This document shows, piece by piece, positions 16,739-24,779 of a stretch of DNA of 60,317 nt. This DNA comes from Firmicutes bacterium CAG:882 (GTDB lineage: Bacteria > Bacillota > Clostridia > Lachnospirales > Lachnospiraceae). Where the stretch lies: positions 1 through 60,317 of the forward strand of contig FR895447.1 of assembly GCA_000435595.1 (NCBI GenBank), written 5' to 3'. The notes under the pieces were generated by a model that saw only the letters and a list, made by a program, of their open reading frames with translations, had not been told where the DNA came from and did not search any database. Each line of letters opens with the position of its first letter. The first letter of the stretch is position 1. The position numbers were made by a program, and so were the translations under genes.

Positions 16739-18391
16739 TCAGCGCACGGTCTCGTGGTTATTTTTCTTCATCTCAAATTTCTCACTGTACATCATTTTAT
16801 CGGCGCGGCGAAGAGTGTCGCCGATGTCGTAATCCTCATCCGGATCGTACAATTCATAGCCGAGAGCAATATTTAGAGGAAAGCGGTCAGGATTTGCGTT
16901 GTTGTATGCGTTAAGAAGCTCCGTCAGCGTATCAACACAGCCAGCACATTTTGCGATGGATACGTTGTGCAGAAGAACACAGAATTCATCACCGCCCATG
17001 CGGTAGCAGTTCCCGAACGCACCGAAGGCTTTCTTAATTATCCGTGCACTTTCCATTATATAGTTGTCTCCCTGTTCGTGTCCGAGGCTGTCATTGCATT
17101 TTTTGAGATTGTTCAGGTCGAACATGACGACGATGTGTCCATCAGGCTTGAAATCCTTGTGGTTGATGTATTTTGCATACGCTGTACGGTTGTAAAGACC
17201 GGTGAGCTGGTCATGGTATGCCATTTCCTCAAAGTCCTTGGCATGGCTTCCGATAACCATAAGACGACGAGCTTCTTTAAGAGATGAGGCTCCAAGGGAA
17301 ATGATGTAGAACAGCAGGCAGGTGATTCCGAGAAATGACGGAAATGCGCCGTTTGAGATATAGTACGCAGCTATGTCGGCGAGCAGTCCGACAAGACAGG
17401 TAAACGAACATATAAAGGTCAGCTTGAGCTTCGGATTCCAGCCGTATTCGGTTATTTCTTTATAAAACATGATAAATGTCACAGGTATGTTAGACAACAT
17501 GACGGCGTGTATAAGCCACAGATTATCACGTATATCTGCAATTCCGGCAATTTGAAGCACCATTATTATGATAAACACAATAATGTTTCCTATGCATGGA
17601 ATATCCCACAGAACATTATCCCTGTCGGTAAAGGAGCTTCTGAGGAATGTTATAAATGGTATCGTCATCAAAAGGAGGCAGAAGTAGGACGTGTATGATT
17701 GGGCTATAGGATTTCTTATAATCAAAGCCGTGTAATCTAAGTCCATAAACTTCCATAATCCGATTAGTATCGAAAAAATACCAATCATGATAAGGCTTTT
17801 GTCAACATGCTTGTTGTTGATGTTGACAAGGGGAAATATGATGAAAAATGCACCACAGAGCACGGCCAGCAGGCAGGTAAGATATATAATAATATTCGGT
17901 GCAAGAAGATGTTCATATATCTTATATTGTGAACCAAAATATATGGTAGGGCATGTGTCTGTCATGCTCTTGTACAGCGGTGTGAGAACTATTTTTATGG
18001 TCTTACCGGCATCATCGGGGTAAATCGGTATAATACACCAGTTAGCTCCGGGTGTTTTTATGAAAGAGCCTTCATAGGGAGCGAGGGAATAGACAAGCTC
18101 AGAGTCTATATAGACCTCAACGGACTCATGCTTTACATAAAATATAAGGTTAGAGCCGTTTTTATGAACCTCCGGCACAGTCACAATAAGCTCATTGTAC
18201 TGATGCAGCGGTGCCGTATCGCTCTGCAGACTCTCAAAAATATCAGGTGAGAGGATGCTGTATGAGCCGGGCTGCCTGGTTGAAAATGTTTCGGCATCAA
18301 AATGTGTTGTTATATATGCAAGCATGAACAGCAGAATAAATATGCATGTTCCAAATGCTGTATAGACAAAAAAATCCAATCGTTTCTTCAT
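16739..18391 (-). CDS. GGDEF diguanylate cyclase with extracytoplasmic sensor and 7TM-type region
   Basis: A 550-residue membrane protein. An N-terminal membrane anchor (about 9-28) is followed by an extracytoplasmic beta-rich domain (about 30-165; NLIFYVKHESVEVYIDSELVYSL), a jelly-roll style ligand-binding pattern. About seven membrane helices span 170-380, and a GGDEF domain ends the protein (HDQLTGLYNRTAYAKY, MGGDEF at about 464-469). This resembles 7TMR-DISM-type receptors. The ligand is unknown. The ATG is preceded by TGGAGATG. It is transcribed toward pyk. Confidence 0.88.
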   Translation of the reverse strand: MKKRLDFFVYTAFGTCIFILLFMLAYITTHFDAETFSTRQPGSYSILSPDIFESLQSDTAPLHQYNELIVTVPEVHKNGSNLIFYVKHESVEVYIDSELVYSLAPYEGSFIKTPGANWCIIPIYPDDAGKTIKIVLTPLYKSMTDTCPTIYFGSQYKIYEHLLAPNIIIYLTCLLAVLCGAFFIIFPLVNINNKHVDKSLIMIGIFSILIGLWKFMDLDYTALIIRNPIAQSYTSYFCLLLMTIPFITFLRSSFTDRDNVLWDIPCIGNIIVFIIIMVLQIAGIADIRDNLWLIHAVMLSNIPVTFIMFYKEITEYGWNPKLKLTFICSFTCLVGLLADIAAYYISNGAFPSFLGITCLLFYIISLGASSLKEARRLMVIGSHAKDFEEMAYHDQLTGLYNRTAYAKYINHKDFKPDGHIVVMFDLNNLKKCNDSLGHEQGDNYIMESARIIKKAFGAFGNCYRMGGDEFCVLLHNVSIAKCAGCVDTLTELLNAYNNANPDRFPLNIALGYELYDPDEDYDIGDTLRRADKMMYSEKFEMKKNNHETVR

Positions 18392-18464
18392 ATTGTAAAC
18401 ATCTCCAATATTGTAGATTTAAAGCTATTATAACATTAATGTGGTTTAAAAGAAATAAGAAAGG

Positions 18465-18486
18465 TATTTAAAAATAATTTTAAATA
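18465..18486. promoter_or_regulatory. operator-like palindrome 1 upstream of the SdpR-type gene
   Basis: An imperfect 22-bp palindrome with outer arms TATTTAAA and TTTAAATA, lying four bases upstream of the -35 box. It matches palindrome 2 at 18521-18542 at 20 of 22 positions. Confidence 0.6.
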
Positions 18487-18490
18487 ATTA

Positions 18491-18519
18491 TTGCATGTAA
18501 CGGAACTATATGCTATAAT
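18491..18519 (+). promoter_or_regulatory. promoter of the sdpR-sdpI-like operon
   Basis: TTGCAT (18491-18496) and a perfect TATAAT (18514-18519) are 17 bases apart. Both boxes lie exactly between the two operator-like palindromes. Confidence 0.8.
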
Positions 18520-18543
18520 CTATTTAAAGAAAATTTTAAATAG
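18520..18543. promoter_or_regulatory. operator-like palindrome 2 at the transcription start
   Basis: CTATTTAAA (18520-18528) and TTTAAATAG (18535-18543) form a perfect 9-bp inverted repeat with a 6-base spacer, immediately downstream of the -10 box, where a bound repressor would block initiation. Confidence 0.7.
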
Positions 18544-18560
18544 AATGTGAGGTGTATGTT

Positions 18561-18881
18561 ATGGGAGTTGCAGAGAGTTTTAAGGTGCTGTCGGAGCCTG
18601 TGCGAAGAAAGATTCTTGAACTTCTTAAGGGTGGGAGAATGTCCGCCGGTGAACTTGCCAAGTCACTTGGTATGTCACCTGCGGCACTTTCATATCATCT
18701 GAGACTTCTAAAGGAAGCGGAGCTTGTCATAGAGTATAAGGAGAAAAATTTTGTGTACTATTCGCTTAATATGACGGTATTTGACGAGCTGCTCATGTGG
18801 TTTAGAGGTTTTACGGATGAGAAAAAGGAATACACAGGACATGACAGGGCAAAAAAATGCGGAACGGAGGATTTTATATGA
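18561..18881 (+). CDS. ArsR/SdpR family winged-helix repressor
   Basis: A 106-residue DNA-binding protein. The winged helix-turn-helix is clear: VLSEPVRRKILELLKGGRMSAGELAKSLGMSPAALSYHLRLLKEAELVIEYKEKNFVYYSLN. No cysteine pair of the metal-sensing ArsR proteins is present in the recognition helix, which fits the SdpR branch. The ATG at 18561 follows GTGAGGTG by 7 bases; a GTG at 18552 overlaps that site. The stop overlaps the next start (ATGA), so the repressor is translationally coupled to an SdpI-like membrane protein. Autorepression through the twin palindromes is inferred. Confidence 0.9.
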   Translation: MGVAESFKVLSEPVRRKILELLKGGRMSAGELAKSLGMSPAALSYHLRLLKEAELVIEYKEKNFVYYSLNMTVFDELLMWFRGFTDEKKEYTGHDRAKKCGTEDFI

Positions 18882-19600
18882 AGCAAAACAGAAAATTTTA
18901 TTCATGGCTTATAATACTTACGGCGATGGCTTTTGTGATAACGGCTATATGCGTTCAGTTTATGCCGGAGACGGTGCCGATGCACTATAACATGCAAGGG
19001 GAGATTGACCGATACGGTTCAAGAAACGAGAACTTTCTATTTCCCTGCATGATTGTGGTATTCAATGTGTTCTGGGTTATCCTTATGAAGGTGTTTGAAA
19101 AAAGAGCGGCTAAGACAGACAGTGACAAAGAAAGGATTGAGGCGGAAAATAACATAAAGGTGCTGGGGTTTACCGCGATAAGTATGACGATAATGTTCAC
19201 AGTGATGCAGACGGTATTTTTGTTTATGGATATCAACATATCTGACGGACAGGAAAAGATGAGGGTGGACATCAATGTTGTGGCGAATTGTCTGATGGGA
19301 CTTCTGGTGATTGTAATAGGCAACATTATTCCGAAATGTAAGCGCAACAGGTTTGTAGGCATAAGAACCACATGGAGCATGGACAATGATACAACCTGGG
19401 AGCTGTCAAATCGTCTTGGAGGCAGGCTGTTAATGCTGTGCGGAATACTTACGATTTTGGAGACAATTTTCATAAAGGGCTTCGCTTCGACTGTAATCAT
19501 GCTTGTTCTGCTCATCGCCACCTCTGTTTTGATGTTATATTATTCTTATGTCTTTTATAAAAAATATGGCAATAATGCTAAAAAACATCAACAAAATTGA
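18878..19600 (+). CDS. SdpI family / DUF1648 membrane protein
   Basis: A 240-residue integral membrane protein. It begins with a DUF1648-type segment (PETVPMHYNMQGEIDRYGSRNENFLFPCMIVVFNVFW) and ends with the SdpI block (GNIIPKCKRNRFVGIRTTWSMDNDTTWELSNRLGGRLLM). In Bacillus subtilis SdpI gives immunity to the SDP killing peptide and also relays its presence to SdpR, which relieves repression of the operon. The coupled repressor gene here preserves that arrangement, but no toxin genes (sdpABC) are seen nearby, so it may respond to foreign toxins or to envelope stress. The ATG at 18878 follows GGAGG. Confidence 0.88.
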   Translation: MKQNRKFYSWLIILTAMAFVITAICVQFMPETVPMHYNMQGEIDRYGSRNENFLFPCMIVVFNVFWVILMKVFEKRAAKTDSDKERIEAENNIKVLGFTAISMTIMFTVMQTVFLFMDINISDGQEKMRVDINVVANCLMGLLVIVIGNIIPKCKRNRFVGIRTTWSMDNDTTWELSNRLGGRLLMLCGILTILETIFIKGFASTVIMLVLLIATSVLMLYYSYVFYKKYGNNAKKHQQN

Positions 19601-19613
19601 TTAAATATGTACA

Positions 19614-19642
19614 TTGTAAATGCAAAGTAGGCATGTTAAGAT
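19614..19642 (+). promoter_or_regulatory. possible promoter of the leuA-AraC gene
   Basis: TTGTAA (19614-19619) and TAAGAT (19637-19642) are 17 bases apart, giving a leader of about 170 bases. Confidence 0.45.
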
Positions 19643-19671
19643 ATCAGCATAAGTTGGAATATGGAGGAACC

Positions 19672-19747
19672 GGTCAGAAAAATATGCTTGATATTTTATT
19701 TTTCTGACGTGCAATTTGTTTAAAGAGCGAAAACAAATTGCTTTTAT
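19672..19747 (+). terminator. hairpin plus intrinsic terminator in the leuA leader
   Basis: GTCAGAAAAAT and ATTTTTCTGAC (within 19672-19708) form an 11-bp stem. It is followed by GCAATTTGTTT (19711-19721) and AAACAAATTGC (19731-19741) with a TTTTAT tail. The second hairpin is a good intrinsic terminator. It could end the sdpI transcript or act as an attenuator for leuA, because the best promoter candidate lies upstream of it. Confidence 0.65.
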
Positions 19748-19813
19748 GGCAGATGAGAAATCACATTCGTGAATTTCTCATCGCCCTTCACGACAAGTCG
19801 CTCGGGAATGGAG
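19740..19813. repeat. dispersed ~75-bp palindrome-containing element, copy 2
   Basis: Contains GATGAGAAAT...ATTTCTCATC, a perfect 10-bp inverted repeat around CACATTCGTGA, and then ACAAGTCGCTC. It matches 3867-3941 along its length. Here it ends at the ribosome-binding site of the leuA-AraC gene. Confidence 0.7.
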
Positions 19814-19819
19814 AATAAC

Positions 19820-21820
19820 ATGAATACAGAGAAGTATCAGAGAGCATATTTTTTACCGCCGCAGATGAGCTATGACTGGGTAAAGAAGGATTACATAGAT
19901 AAGGCACCGATATGGTGCAGCGTTGACCTAAGAGACGGAAATCAGGCACTCATTGAGCCGATGAGCCTTGAAGAGAAGCTTGACTTCTTCAAGATGCTTG
20001 TGGATATAGGCTTTAAGGAGATTGAGGTCGGTTTCCCGGCTGCATCCGACACGGAATACAATTTTATGAGAGCACTTATCGAGCGCAATATGATACCTGA
20101 GGATGTTACTGTGCAGGTTCTCACACAGGCGAGAGAGCACATTATCAAGAAGACCTTTGAGGCAGTAAAGGGTGCACCTCATGCCATCATTCATCTGTAT
20201 AATTCAACATCGGTAGCACAGCGCGAGCAGGTGTTTAAAAAGAGCAGGGAAGAGGTAAAGAAGCTCGCCGTTGACGGAGCTAAGCTCTTAAAAAAGCTTG
20301 CAGCAGAGACGGACGGCAATTTTACATTTGAGTATTCGCCTGAGAGTTTCCCGGGAACAGAGGTAGAGTATGCACTTGAGGTCTGCAACGCGGTTCTTGA
20401 TGTATGGGAGCCTTCAGCAGATAATAAAGCGATTATCAATATTCCTACAACAGTGCAGATTGCAATGCCTCATGTATTTGCTTCACAGATTGAATATCTC
20501 AGCCGCAACATGAAGTACCGCGAGAATGTTGTTCTGAGTGTACATCCTCACAATGACAGAGGCTGTGGTATCTCGGATGCCGAACTTGGTGTTCTTGCGG
20601 GAGCGGACAGAGTTGAGGGAACACTTTTCGGCAATGGTGAGCGCACCGGCAATGTGGATATCGTAACGCTTGCGATGAACATGGTTTCAATGGGGGTCGA
20701 GCCGGGACTTGATTTTTCACATATTATGGATATAAGAAAGAAGTATGAGCAGTATACCGGAATGAGAGTGTATGAGCGTTCACCTTATGCAGGGGACCTT
20801 GTATTTACCGCATTTTCAGGTTCACATCAGGATGCCATTTCAAAGGGCATGGACTGGTGGGAGAAGGGGAAGTCGAACGGGAAGTGGACTGTCCCATATC
20901 TTCCTATCGACCCGATGGACGTCGGAAGAGAGTACGAGTCGGATGTCATCCGTATCAACAGCCAGTCGGGTAAGGGAGGTGTATCCTACATCCTTAAGCA
21001 GAACTTCGGTATTTCCATACCTGATAAGATGAAGGAGGAGGTAGGCTATCTTGTGAAGGGTGTTTCGGACCGCAAGCACAAGGAACTTACACCTTCGGTT
21101 GTGTATCAGATATTTGAGGATAACTATATCGGTCAGACGGATGTATTCTCGGTTCCTGAGTGCCATTTCAAGCAGGAGGACGGAATCTGGGCTGCAGTGA
21201 CAATCCAGCAGGGTAAGGAGAAGCGCATTGTTGAGACAGGTGGTAACGGCCGACTTGATGCCGTGAGCAATGCACTCAAGATGTACTTCGGCATAAGCTA
21301 TGAGCTTGCGGTGTATGAGGAGCATGCAATCTCCAAGGGTTCATCCTCGAAGGCGGCATCATATGTCGGAGTGCTCTGCAAGGATAAGATGTACTGGGGC
21401 GTAGGTCTTGACGAGGATATAATCAAGGCTTCCATATCGGCACTTGTGGCAGCAGTCAACAAGCTTGCCAAGGATACGAATGTCAAGGAAGGCAGGGAGG
21501 AGCGCATTGTTGACATCCTCAATTTCATCCAGAATCATTACACGGATGTGACGCTTGATGAACTTGCTGAGAATTTCAATCTCTCGAAGCCATACCTTTC
21601 CAAGTATATTAAGGAGAAGTCGGGTATGACATTCCAGGATGCGGTAAAGAAAGCAAGAATGAAGAAGGCGAAGGTTCTTCTGCGCGAGTCTAACCAGAAT
21701 GTTGAGACAATCGCCGCAAGCGTCGGCTATGAGAACGTGGAGCATTTTAACAGGCTTTTCAAGAAAGAATACCTCATGACACCGCTTCAGTACCGCAATG
21801 CCAAGAATCAGGAGGAGTAG
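19820..21820 (+). CDS. leuA: 2-isopropylmalate synthase fused to an AraC-type DNA-binding domain
   Basis: A 666-residue two-part protein. Residues 1 to about 550 are a full LeuA: RDGNQ (38-42) and HPH (242-244) supply metal ligands, GNGERTGN is the conserved catalytic loop, and the C-terminal part (about 420-550) corresponds to the leucine-responsive LeuA dimer domain. Residues about 560-660 are an AraC/XylS DNA-binding domain with both helix-turn-helix units: TLDELAENFNLSKPYLSKYIKEKSG, then ETIAASVGYENVEHFNRLFKKEYLMTPLQYR. The join is in frame with no break. LeuA condenses acetyl-CoA and 2-oxoisovalerate in leucine synthesis. The fusion suggests that the enzyme also senses leucine or substrate and controls transcription. 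The ATG at 19820 follows GGAG by six bases; upstream in-frame ATG (19808) and GTG (19769) fall in the repeat element. No other leu genes are adjacent. Confidence 0.92.
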   Translation: MNTEKYQRAYFLPPQMSYDWVKKDYIDKAPIWCSVDLRDGNQALIEPMSLEEKLDFFKMLVDIGFKEIEVGFPAASDTEYNFMRALIERNMIPEDVTVQVLTQAREHIIKKTFEAVKGAPHAIIHLYNSTSVAQREQVFKKSREEVKKLAVDGAKLLKKLAAETDGNFTFEYSPESFPGTEVEYALEVCNAVLDVWEPSADNKAIINIPTTVQIAMPHVFASQIEYLSRNMKYRENVVLSVHPHNDRGCGISDAELGVLAGADRVEGTLFGNGERTGNVDIVTLAMNMVSMGVEPGLDFSHIMDIRKKYEQYTGMRVYERSPYAGDLVFTAFSGSHQDAISKGMDWWEKGKSNGKWTVPYLPIDPMDVGREYESDVIRINSQSGKGGVSYILKQNFGISIPDKMKEEVGYLVKGVSDRKHKELTPSVVYQIFEDNYIGQTDVFSVPECHFKQEDGIWAAVTIQQGKEKRIVETGGNGRLDAVSNALKMYFGISYELAVYEEHAISKGSSSKAASYVGVLCKDKMYWGVGLDEDIIKASISALVAAVNKLAKDTNVKEGREERIVDILNFIQNHYTDVTLDELAENFNLSKPYLSKYIKEKSGMTFQDAVKKARMKKAKVLLRESNQNVETIAASVGYENVEHFNRLFKKEYLMTPLQYRNAKNQEE

Positions 21821-21912
21821 GGGATGCCTGCGGTACGCAGGGTATATCGTGTTGTAAAAACTGTTCGTGGCAATCAATATTGTAAATAAATGGCTTTATA
21901 CAGAGGTATAGG

Positions 21913-21950
21913 AAAAGGCGTAAATTCAAATTTGAATCTACGCCTTTTCT
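21913..21950. terminator. bidirectional terminator, leuA / trxA
   Basis: AAAAGGCGTA and (C)TACGCCTTTT flank an ATTCAAATTTGAAT palindrome, giving one long stem with T/A runs at both sides between convergent genes. Confidence 0.85.
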
Positions 21951-21987
21951 CTATTTATTATATTTGATTCTGTTTTATGCCTGACAA

Positions 21988-22296
21988 TTATTTGAGCATA
22001 TCAAGAATCTTGTCCTTTGGCTGTACGCCGACGGTCGTGTTGACTGTTTTGCCGTCCTTTACTACTACCAATGTAGGTATCGACATAACGCCGTACTTCT
22101 CTGCCAGTGATGATTCCTCATCGACGTTAATCTTGCATATCTTAGCATCCGTAACCTCATTTGAGAGTTCCTCTATAACCGGCAGGAGCATCTGGCATGG
22201 ACCACACCATGAAGCCCAGAAGTCAAGAAGCACGGGCTTGTCAGAGTTGAGCACTTCGCTCTCATAGTTGTCGCTTGTAATGTGTAATGCTGCCAT
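21988..22296 (-). CDS. trxA: thioredoxin
   Basis: A cytoplasmic disulfide reductase of 102 residues, usual length. The active site WCGPC lies in LLDFWASWCGPCQMLLPVI, and the cis-proline loop MSIPT is present. The SD GGAGG lies before the ATG. The leader upstream is rich in possible pairings between TCCTC and GGAGGA segments. Confidence 0.97.
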   Translation of the reverse strand: MAALHITSDNYESEVLNSDKPVLLDFWASWCGPCQMLLPVIEELSNEVTDAKICKINVDEESSLAEKYGVMSIPTLVVVKDGKTVNTTVGVQPKDKILDMLK

Positions 22297-22420
22297 TTTT
22301 AAATCCTCCTTGTTTTTCCGAAGGAAAAATCCGAACCTAATGGTGAGGAGAGGATTTTGCCTCCTTGTTTGTTCTCCTTGTTATTGTAACACGACAAGAG
22401 GATTTTATCCAGTAACCAAT
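22297..22420 (-). promoter_or_regulatory. structured trxA leader with possible ribosome-site masking
   Basis: On the minus strand the sequence AAAATCCTCT occurs twice upstream and is complementary to the AGGAGGATTT that contains the trxA ribosome-binding site. A short hairpin TTTTTCC-TTC-GGAAAAA lies just before that site. Alternative pairings could modulate translation; this is a prediction only. Confidence 0.35.
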
Positions 22421-22469
22421 GTTACATTTTGGAATTCATTATAATTTGTGTATTTATATGTAAGCCATA

Positions 22470-22506
22470 AAATACCCCCACCGTCAGATTGGCGGTAGGG
22501 GTATTA
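22470..22506 (-). terminator. terminator of glnN
   Basis: On the minus strand AATACCCCTACCG pairs with CGGTGGGGGTATT and is followed by TTTTAT, about 30 bases after the glnN stop. Confidence 0.85.
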
Positions 22507-22537
22507 AAGTTTAGCTATATTATAGAGGAAACTCCGT

Positions 22538-24643
22538 TTATACCTCAAAGAGGAGGTCGCCGTAAGTTGGAATAGGCCAGAAGTCCTTGTCAACAAGCAT
22601 TTCAAGCTTATCAGCCGGAGCACGAAGAGCTGCCATATCTGCCATAATTGTGTCATGGTAGTAAACGGCCGTGCACTTTGGACATTCCTTTTCGCCGGCT
22701 GCCTGATCAGCTATGAGCTTCTCAAGAGCTGTATTCATTGCCTTTAACTCGGCTGTTACTTTTTCAAGTCTCTCCTTCTGGACACTTGCATCGCAGCCTA
22801 CAGCCTCAACGGAAGCGATGGAGCTTGCAAGCTCAGTTGTATAGCTTATTACTGCAGGAAGAATCTGCTTTGAAGCCATGCTTATCATTGTGAGAGCCTC
22901 GATGTTGATGTACTTGGTGTATGTCTCGTATGTAATCTCCTCACGGGATTCAAGCTCAGCCTTGGTGAAGATACCGAACTTCTCGAACAGGGCAACAGAC
23001 TTGTCTGTTGTGAGAGCGCTTGCGGCATCAACCATTGACTTGATGTTAGGAAGTCCTCTTCTCTCAGCTTCAGCTACCCACTCATCTGAGTAACCATTGC
23101 CGTTGAATACGATTCTCTTATGTTCAGTCATGTATTTCTTGATTAACTCATGAACGTCCTTGTCAAAGTCATCTGACTTCTCAAGAATATCGGCAGCCTC
23201 ACAGAATGCCTCGGCAACAATTGCGTTGAGCACTGTATTAGGGCTTGCGATAGAGTCTGCTGAACCGACCATACGGAACTCGAACTTGTTGCCTGTGAAA
23301 GCGAATGGTGAAGTTCTGTTTCTGTCGGTAGCGTCCTTTGCAAAGTCAGGAAGTGTGGATACACCTGTGAGAAGCTTACCGCCCTCAATGCTGTGTGTTG
23401 CAGTACCGGTCTCGATAATCTGATTAACAACATCCTCAAGCTGGTCGCCAAGGAACATTGAAATGATTGCAGGAGGTGCCTCGTTAGCTCCAAGTCTGTG
23501 ATCGTTTCCTACATCGGAAGCGGACTGACGAAGGAGGTCTGCATGTGTATCAACTGCCTTCATGATGCAGGCGAGTACAAGTAAGAACTGAAGGTTCTCA
23601 TTAGGAGTGTCGCCCGGGTCAATAAGGTTGACACCGTTATCTGTGACGATTGACCAGTTGTCATGCTTACCTGAGCCGTTGACACCTGCGAATGGCTTCT
23701 CATGGAGGAGACATGCAAGACCGTGACGGGTGGCAACCTTCTTCATAACATCCATTACAAGCTGATTGTGGTCTACTGCAACATTTGCTGTCTCGTAGAT
23801 AGGAGCAAGCTCATGCTGTGCAGGAGCAACCTCATTGTGCTGGGTCTTGGCTGTGACGCCGAGCTTCCAGAGCTCAATGTTGATGTCCTTCATGTAGGCA
23901 CCGATTCTCTCCTTGATTGAACCAAAGTAATGATCCTCAAGTTCCTGTCCCTTAGGAGCCGGAGCACCGAAGAGGGTACGTCCTGTATAGATTAAATCTT
24001 TTCTCTCAAGGTACTTATCTCTGTCAATGATGAAATATTCCTGCTCAGGTCCTACGGAAGCTGTAACCTTGGTTGCCTCTGTGTTGCCGAAAAGTCTTAC
24101 GATACGGAGAGCCTGCTCGCTTACTGCCTCCATGGAACGGAGAAGAGGAGTCTTCTTATCAAGAGCTTCGCCTTTATATGAACAAAAGGCTGTCGGTATG
24201 CAGAGAATTGCACCTGTCGCATCCTCCTTGACAAATGCAGGAGATGTACAGTCCCAAGCCGTATAGCCTCTTGCTTCGAATGTGGCTCTTAAACCGCCGG
24301 ATGGGAAGGAAGAAGCATCAGGTTCGCCCTTGATGAGCTCTTTGCCGGAGAATTCCATAATCATTTTTCCGTCAGCGTCAGGATGTGTGACGAAGGCATC
24401 GTGCTTCTCGGCTGTTATACCTGTAAGCGGCTGGAACCAGTGGGTATAGTGGGTTGCACCCTTCTCAACAGCCCAGTCCTTCATTGCCTTGGCGATTACA
24501 TCGGCATCGGAAATTGATAACTCGCCACCCTTGTTCATAACGTTCATGAGATTTGCAAATACCTTCTTAGGAAGGCGTTCTCTCATCTTACCAACAGTGA
24601 ATACATTTTCGCCAAAAATTTCTTCTACATTGATATTGCTCAT
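22538..24643 (-). CDS. glnN: glutamine synthetase type III
   Basis: An ATP-dependent enzyme that joins ammonia to glutamate. The 701-residue length and the N-terminal FGENVFTVGKMRERLPKKVFANLMNVMNKGGEL identify the type III family, much longer than GS I or II. Catalytic-core blocks include VGPEQEYFIIDRDKYLERKDL, TAKTQHNEVAPAQHELAPIYE, HEKPFAGVNGSGKHDNWSI and RNRTSPFAFTGNKFEFRMVGS. The SD GGAATGGA precedes the ATG. Its promoter (24774-24779 for the -10) is followed almost directly by an intrinsic terminator in the leader, as for the ammonium transporter at 41.8 kb. This suggests control by termination in response to nitrogen supply. Confidence 0.96.
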   Translation of the reverse strand: MSNINVEEIFGENVFTVGKMRERLPKKVFANLMNVMNKGGELSISDADVIAKAMKDWAVEKGATHYTHWFQPLTGITAEKHDAFVTHPDADGKMIMEFSGKELIKGEPDASSFPSGGLRATFEARGYTAWDCTSPAFVKEDATGAILCIPTAFCSYKGEALDKKTPLLRSMEAVSEQALRIVRLFGNTEATKVTASVGPEQEYFIIDRDKYLERKDLIYTGRTLFGAPAPKGQELEDHYFGSIKERIGAYMKDINIELWKLGVTAKTQHNEVAPAQHELAPIYETANVAVDHNQLVMDVMKKVATRHGLACLLHEKPFAGVNGSGKHDNWSIVTDNGVNLIDPGDTPNENLQFLLVLACIMKAVDTHADLLRQSASDVGNDHRLGANEAPPAIISMFLGDQLEDVVNQIIETGTATHSIEGGKLLTGVSTLPDFAKDATDRNRTSPFAFTGNKFEFRMVGSADSIASPNTVLNAIVAEAFCEAADILEKSDDFDKDVHELIKKYMTEHKRIVFNGNGYSDEWVAEAERRGLPNIKSMVDAASALTTDKSVALFEKFGIFTKAELESREEITYETYTKYINIEALTMISMASKQILPAVISYTTELASSIASVEAVGCDASVQKERLEKVTAELKAMNTALEKLIADQAAGEKECPKCTAVYYHDTIMADMAALRAPADKLEMLVDKDFWPIPTYGDLLFEV

Positions 24644-24723
24644 TCTTTTCCATTCCTTTCATGCTGTAAAATTTTCCGGTGAGGCTTCAGCGACGCGTCT
24701 AAAAAAAGTATATTCGTTTGCAT

Positions 24724-24759
24724 AAAAAAAGGGCATTCCAAATAAACGGAACGCCCTTG
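24724..24759 (-). terminator. intrinsic terminator in the glnN leader
   Basis: On the minus strand AAGGGCGTTCC and GGAATGCCCTT form a stem followed by a run of eight Ts. It lies 15 bases downstream of a TATAAT box and about 80 bases before the glnN start. It may be an attenuator of glnN or the end of the fba transcript. Confidence 0.75.
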
Positions 24760-24773
24760 TTCACTCACACGAA

Positions 24774-24779
24774 ATTATA
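24774..24779 (-). promoter_or_regulatory. -10 box of a probable glnN promoter
   Basis: A perfect TATAAT on the minus strand with only a weak -35 region upstream, which suggests need for an activator. Transcripts would start about eight bases before the leader terminator. Confidence 0.5.

Noticed and set aside
18878..19600. SDP-type toxin genes next to the SdpI-like protein
   Set aside because: No sdpA, sdpB or sdpC-like frame is present on either side; neighbours are a cyclase gene and leuA.
19650..19707. Leucine leader peptide before leuA
   Set aside because: A short frame MLDILFF exists, but it holds only two Leu codons and its ribosome site is 16 bases away, so classical attenuation is not supported.
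19600..19819. T-box riboswitch before leuA
   Set aside because: The conserved T-box sequence and an AGGGTGG-like core were not found.
22538..24643. Nearby nitrogen regulator (glnR or ANTAR protein)
   Set aside because: No such gene was found within the window, so antitermination of glnN and amt stays a hypothesis.
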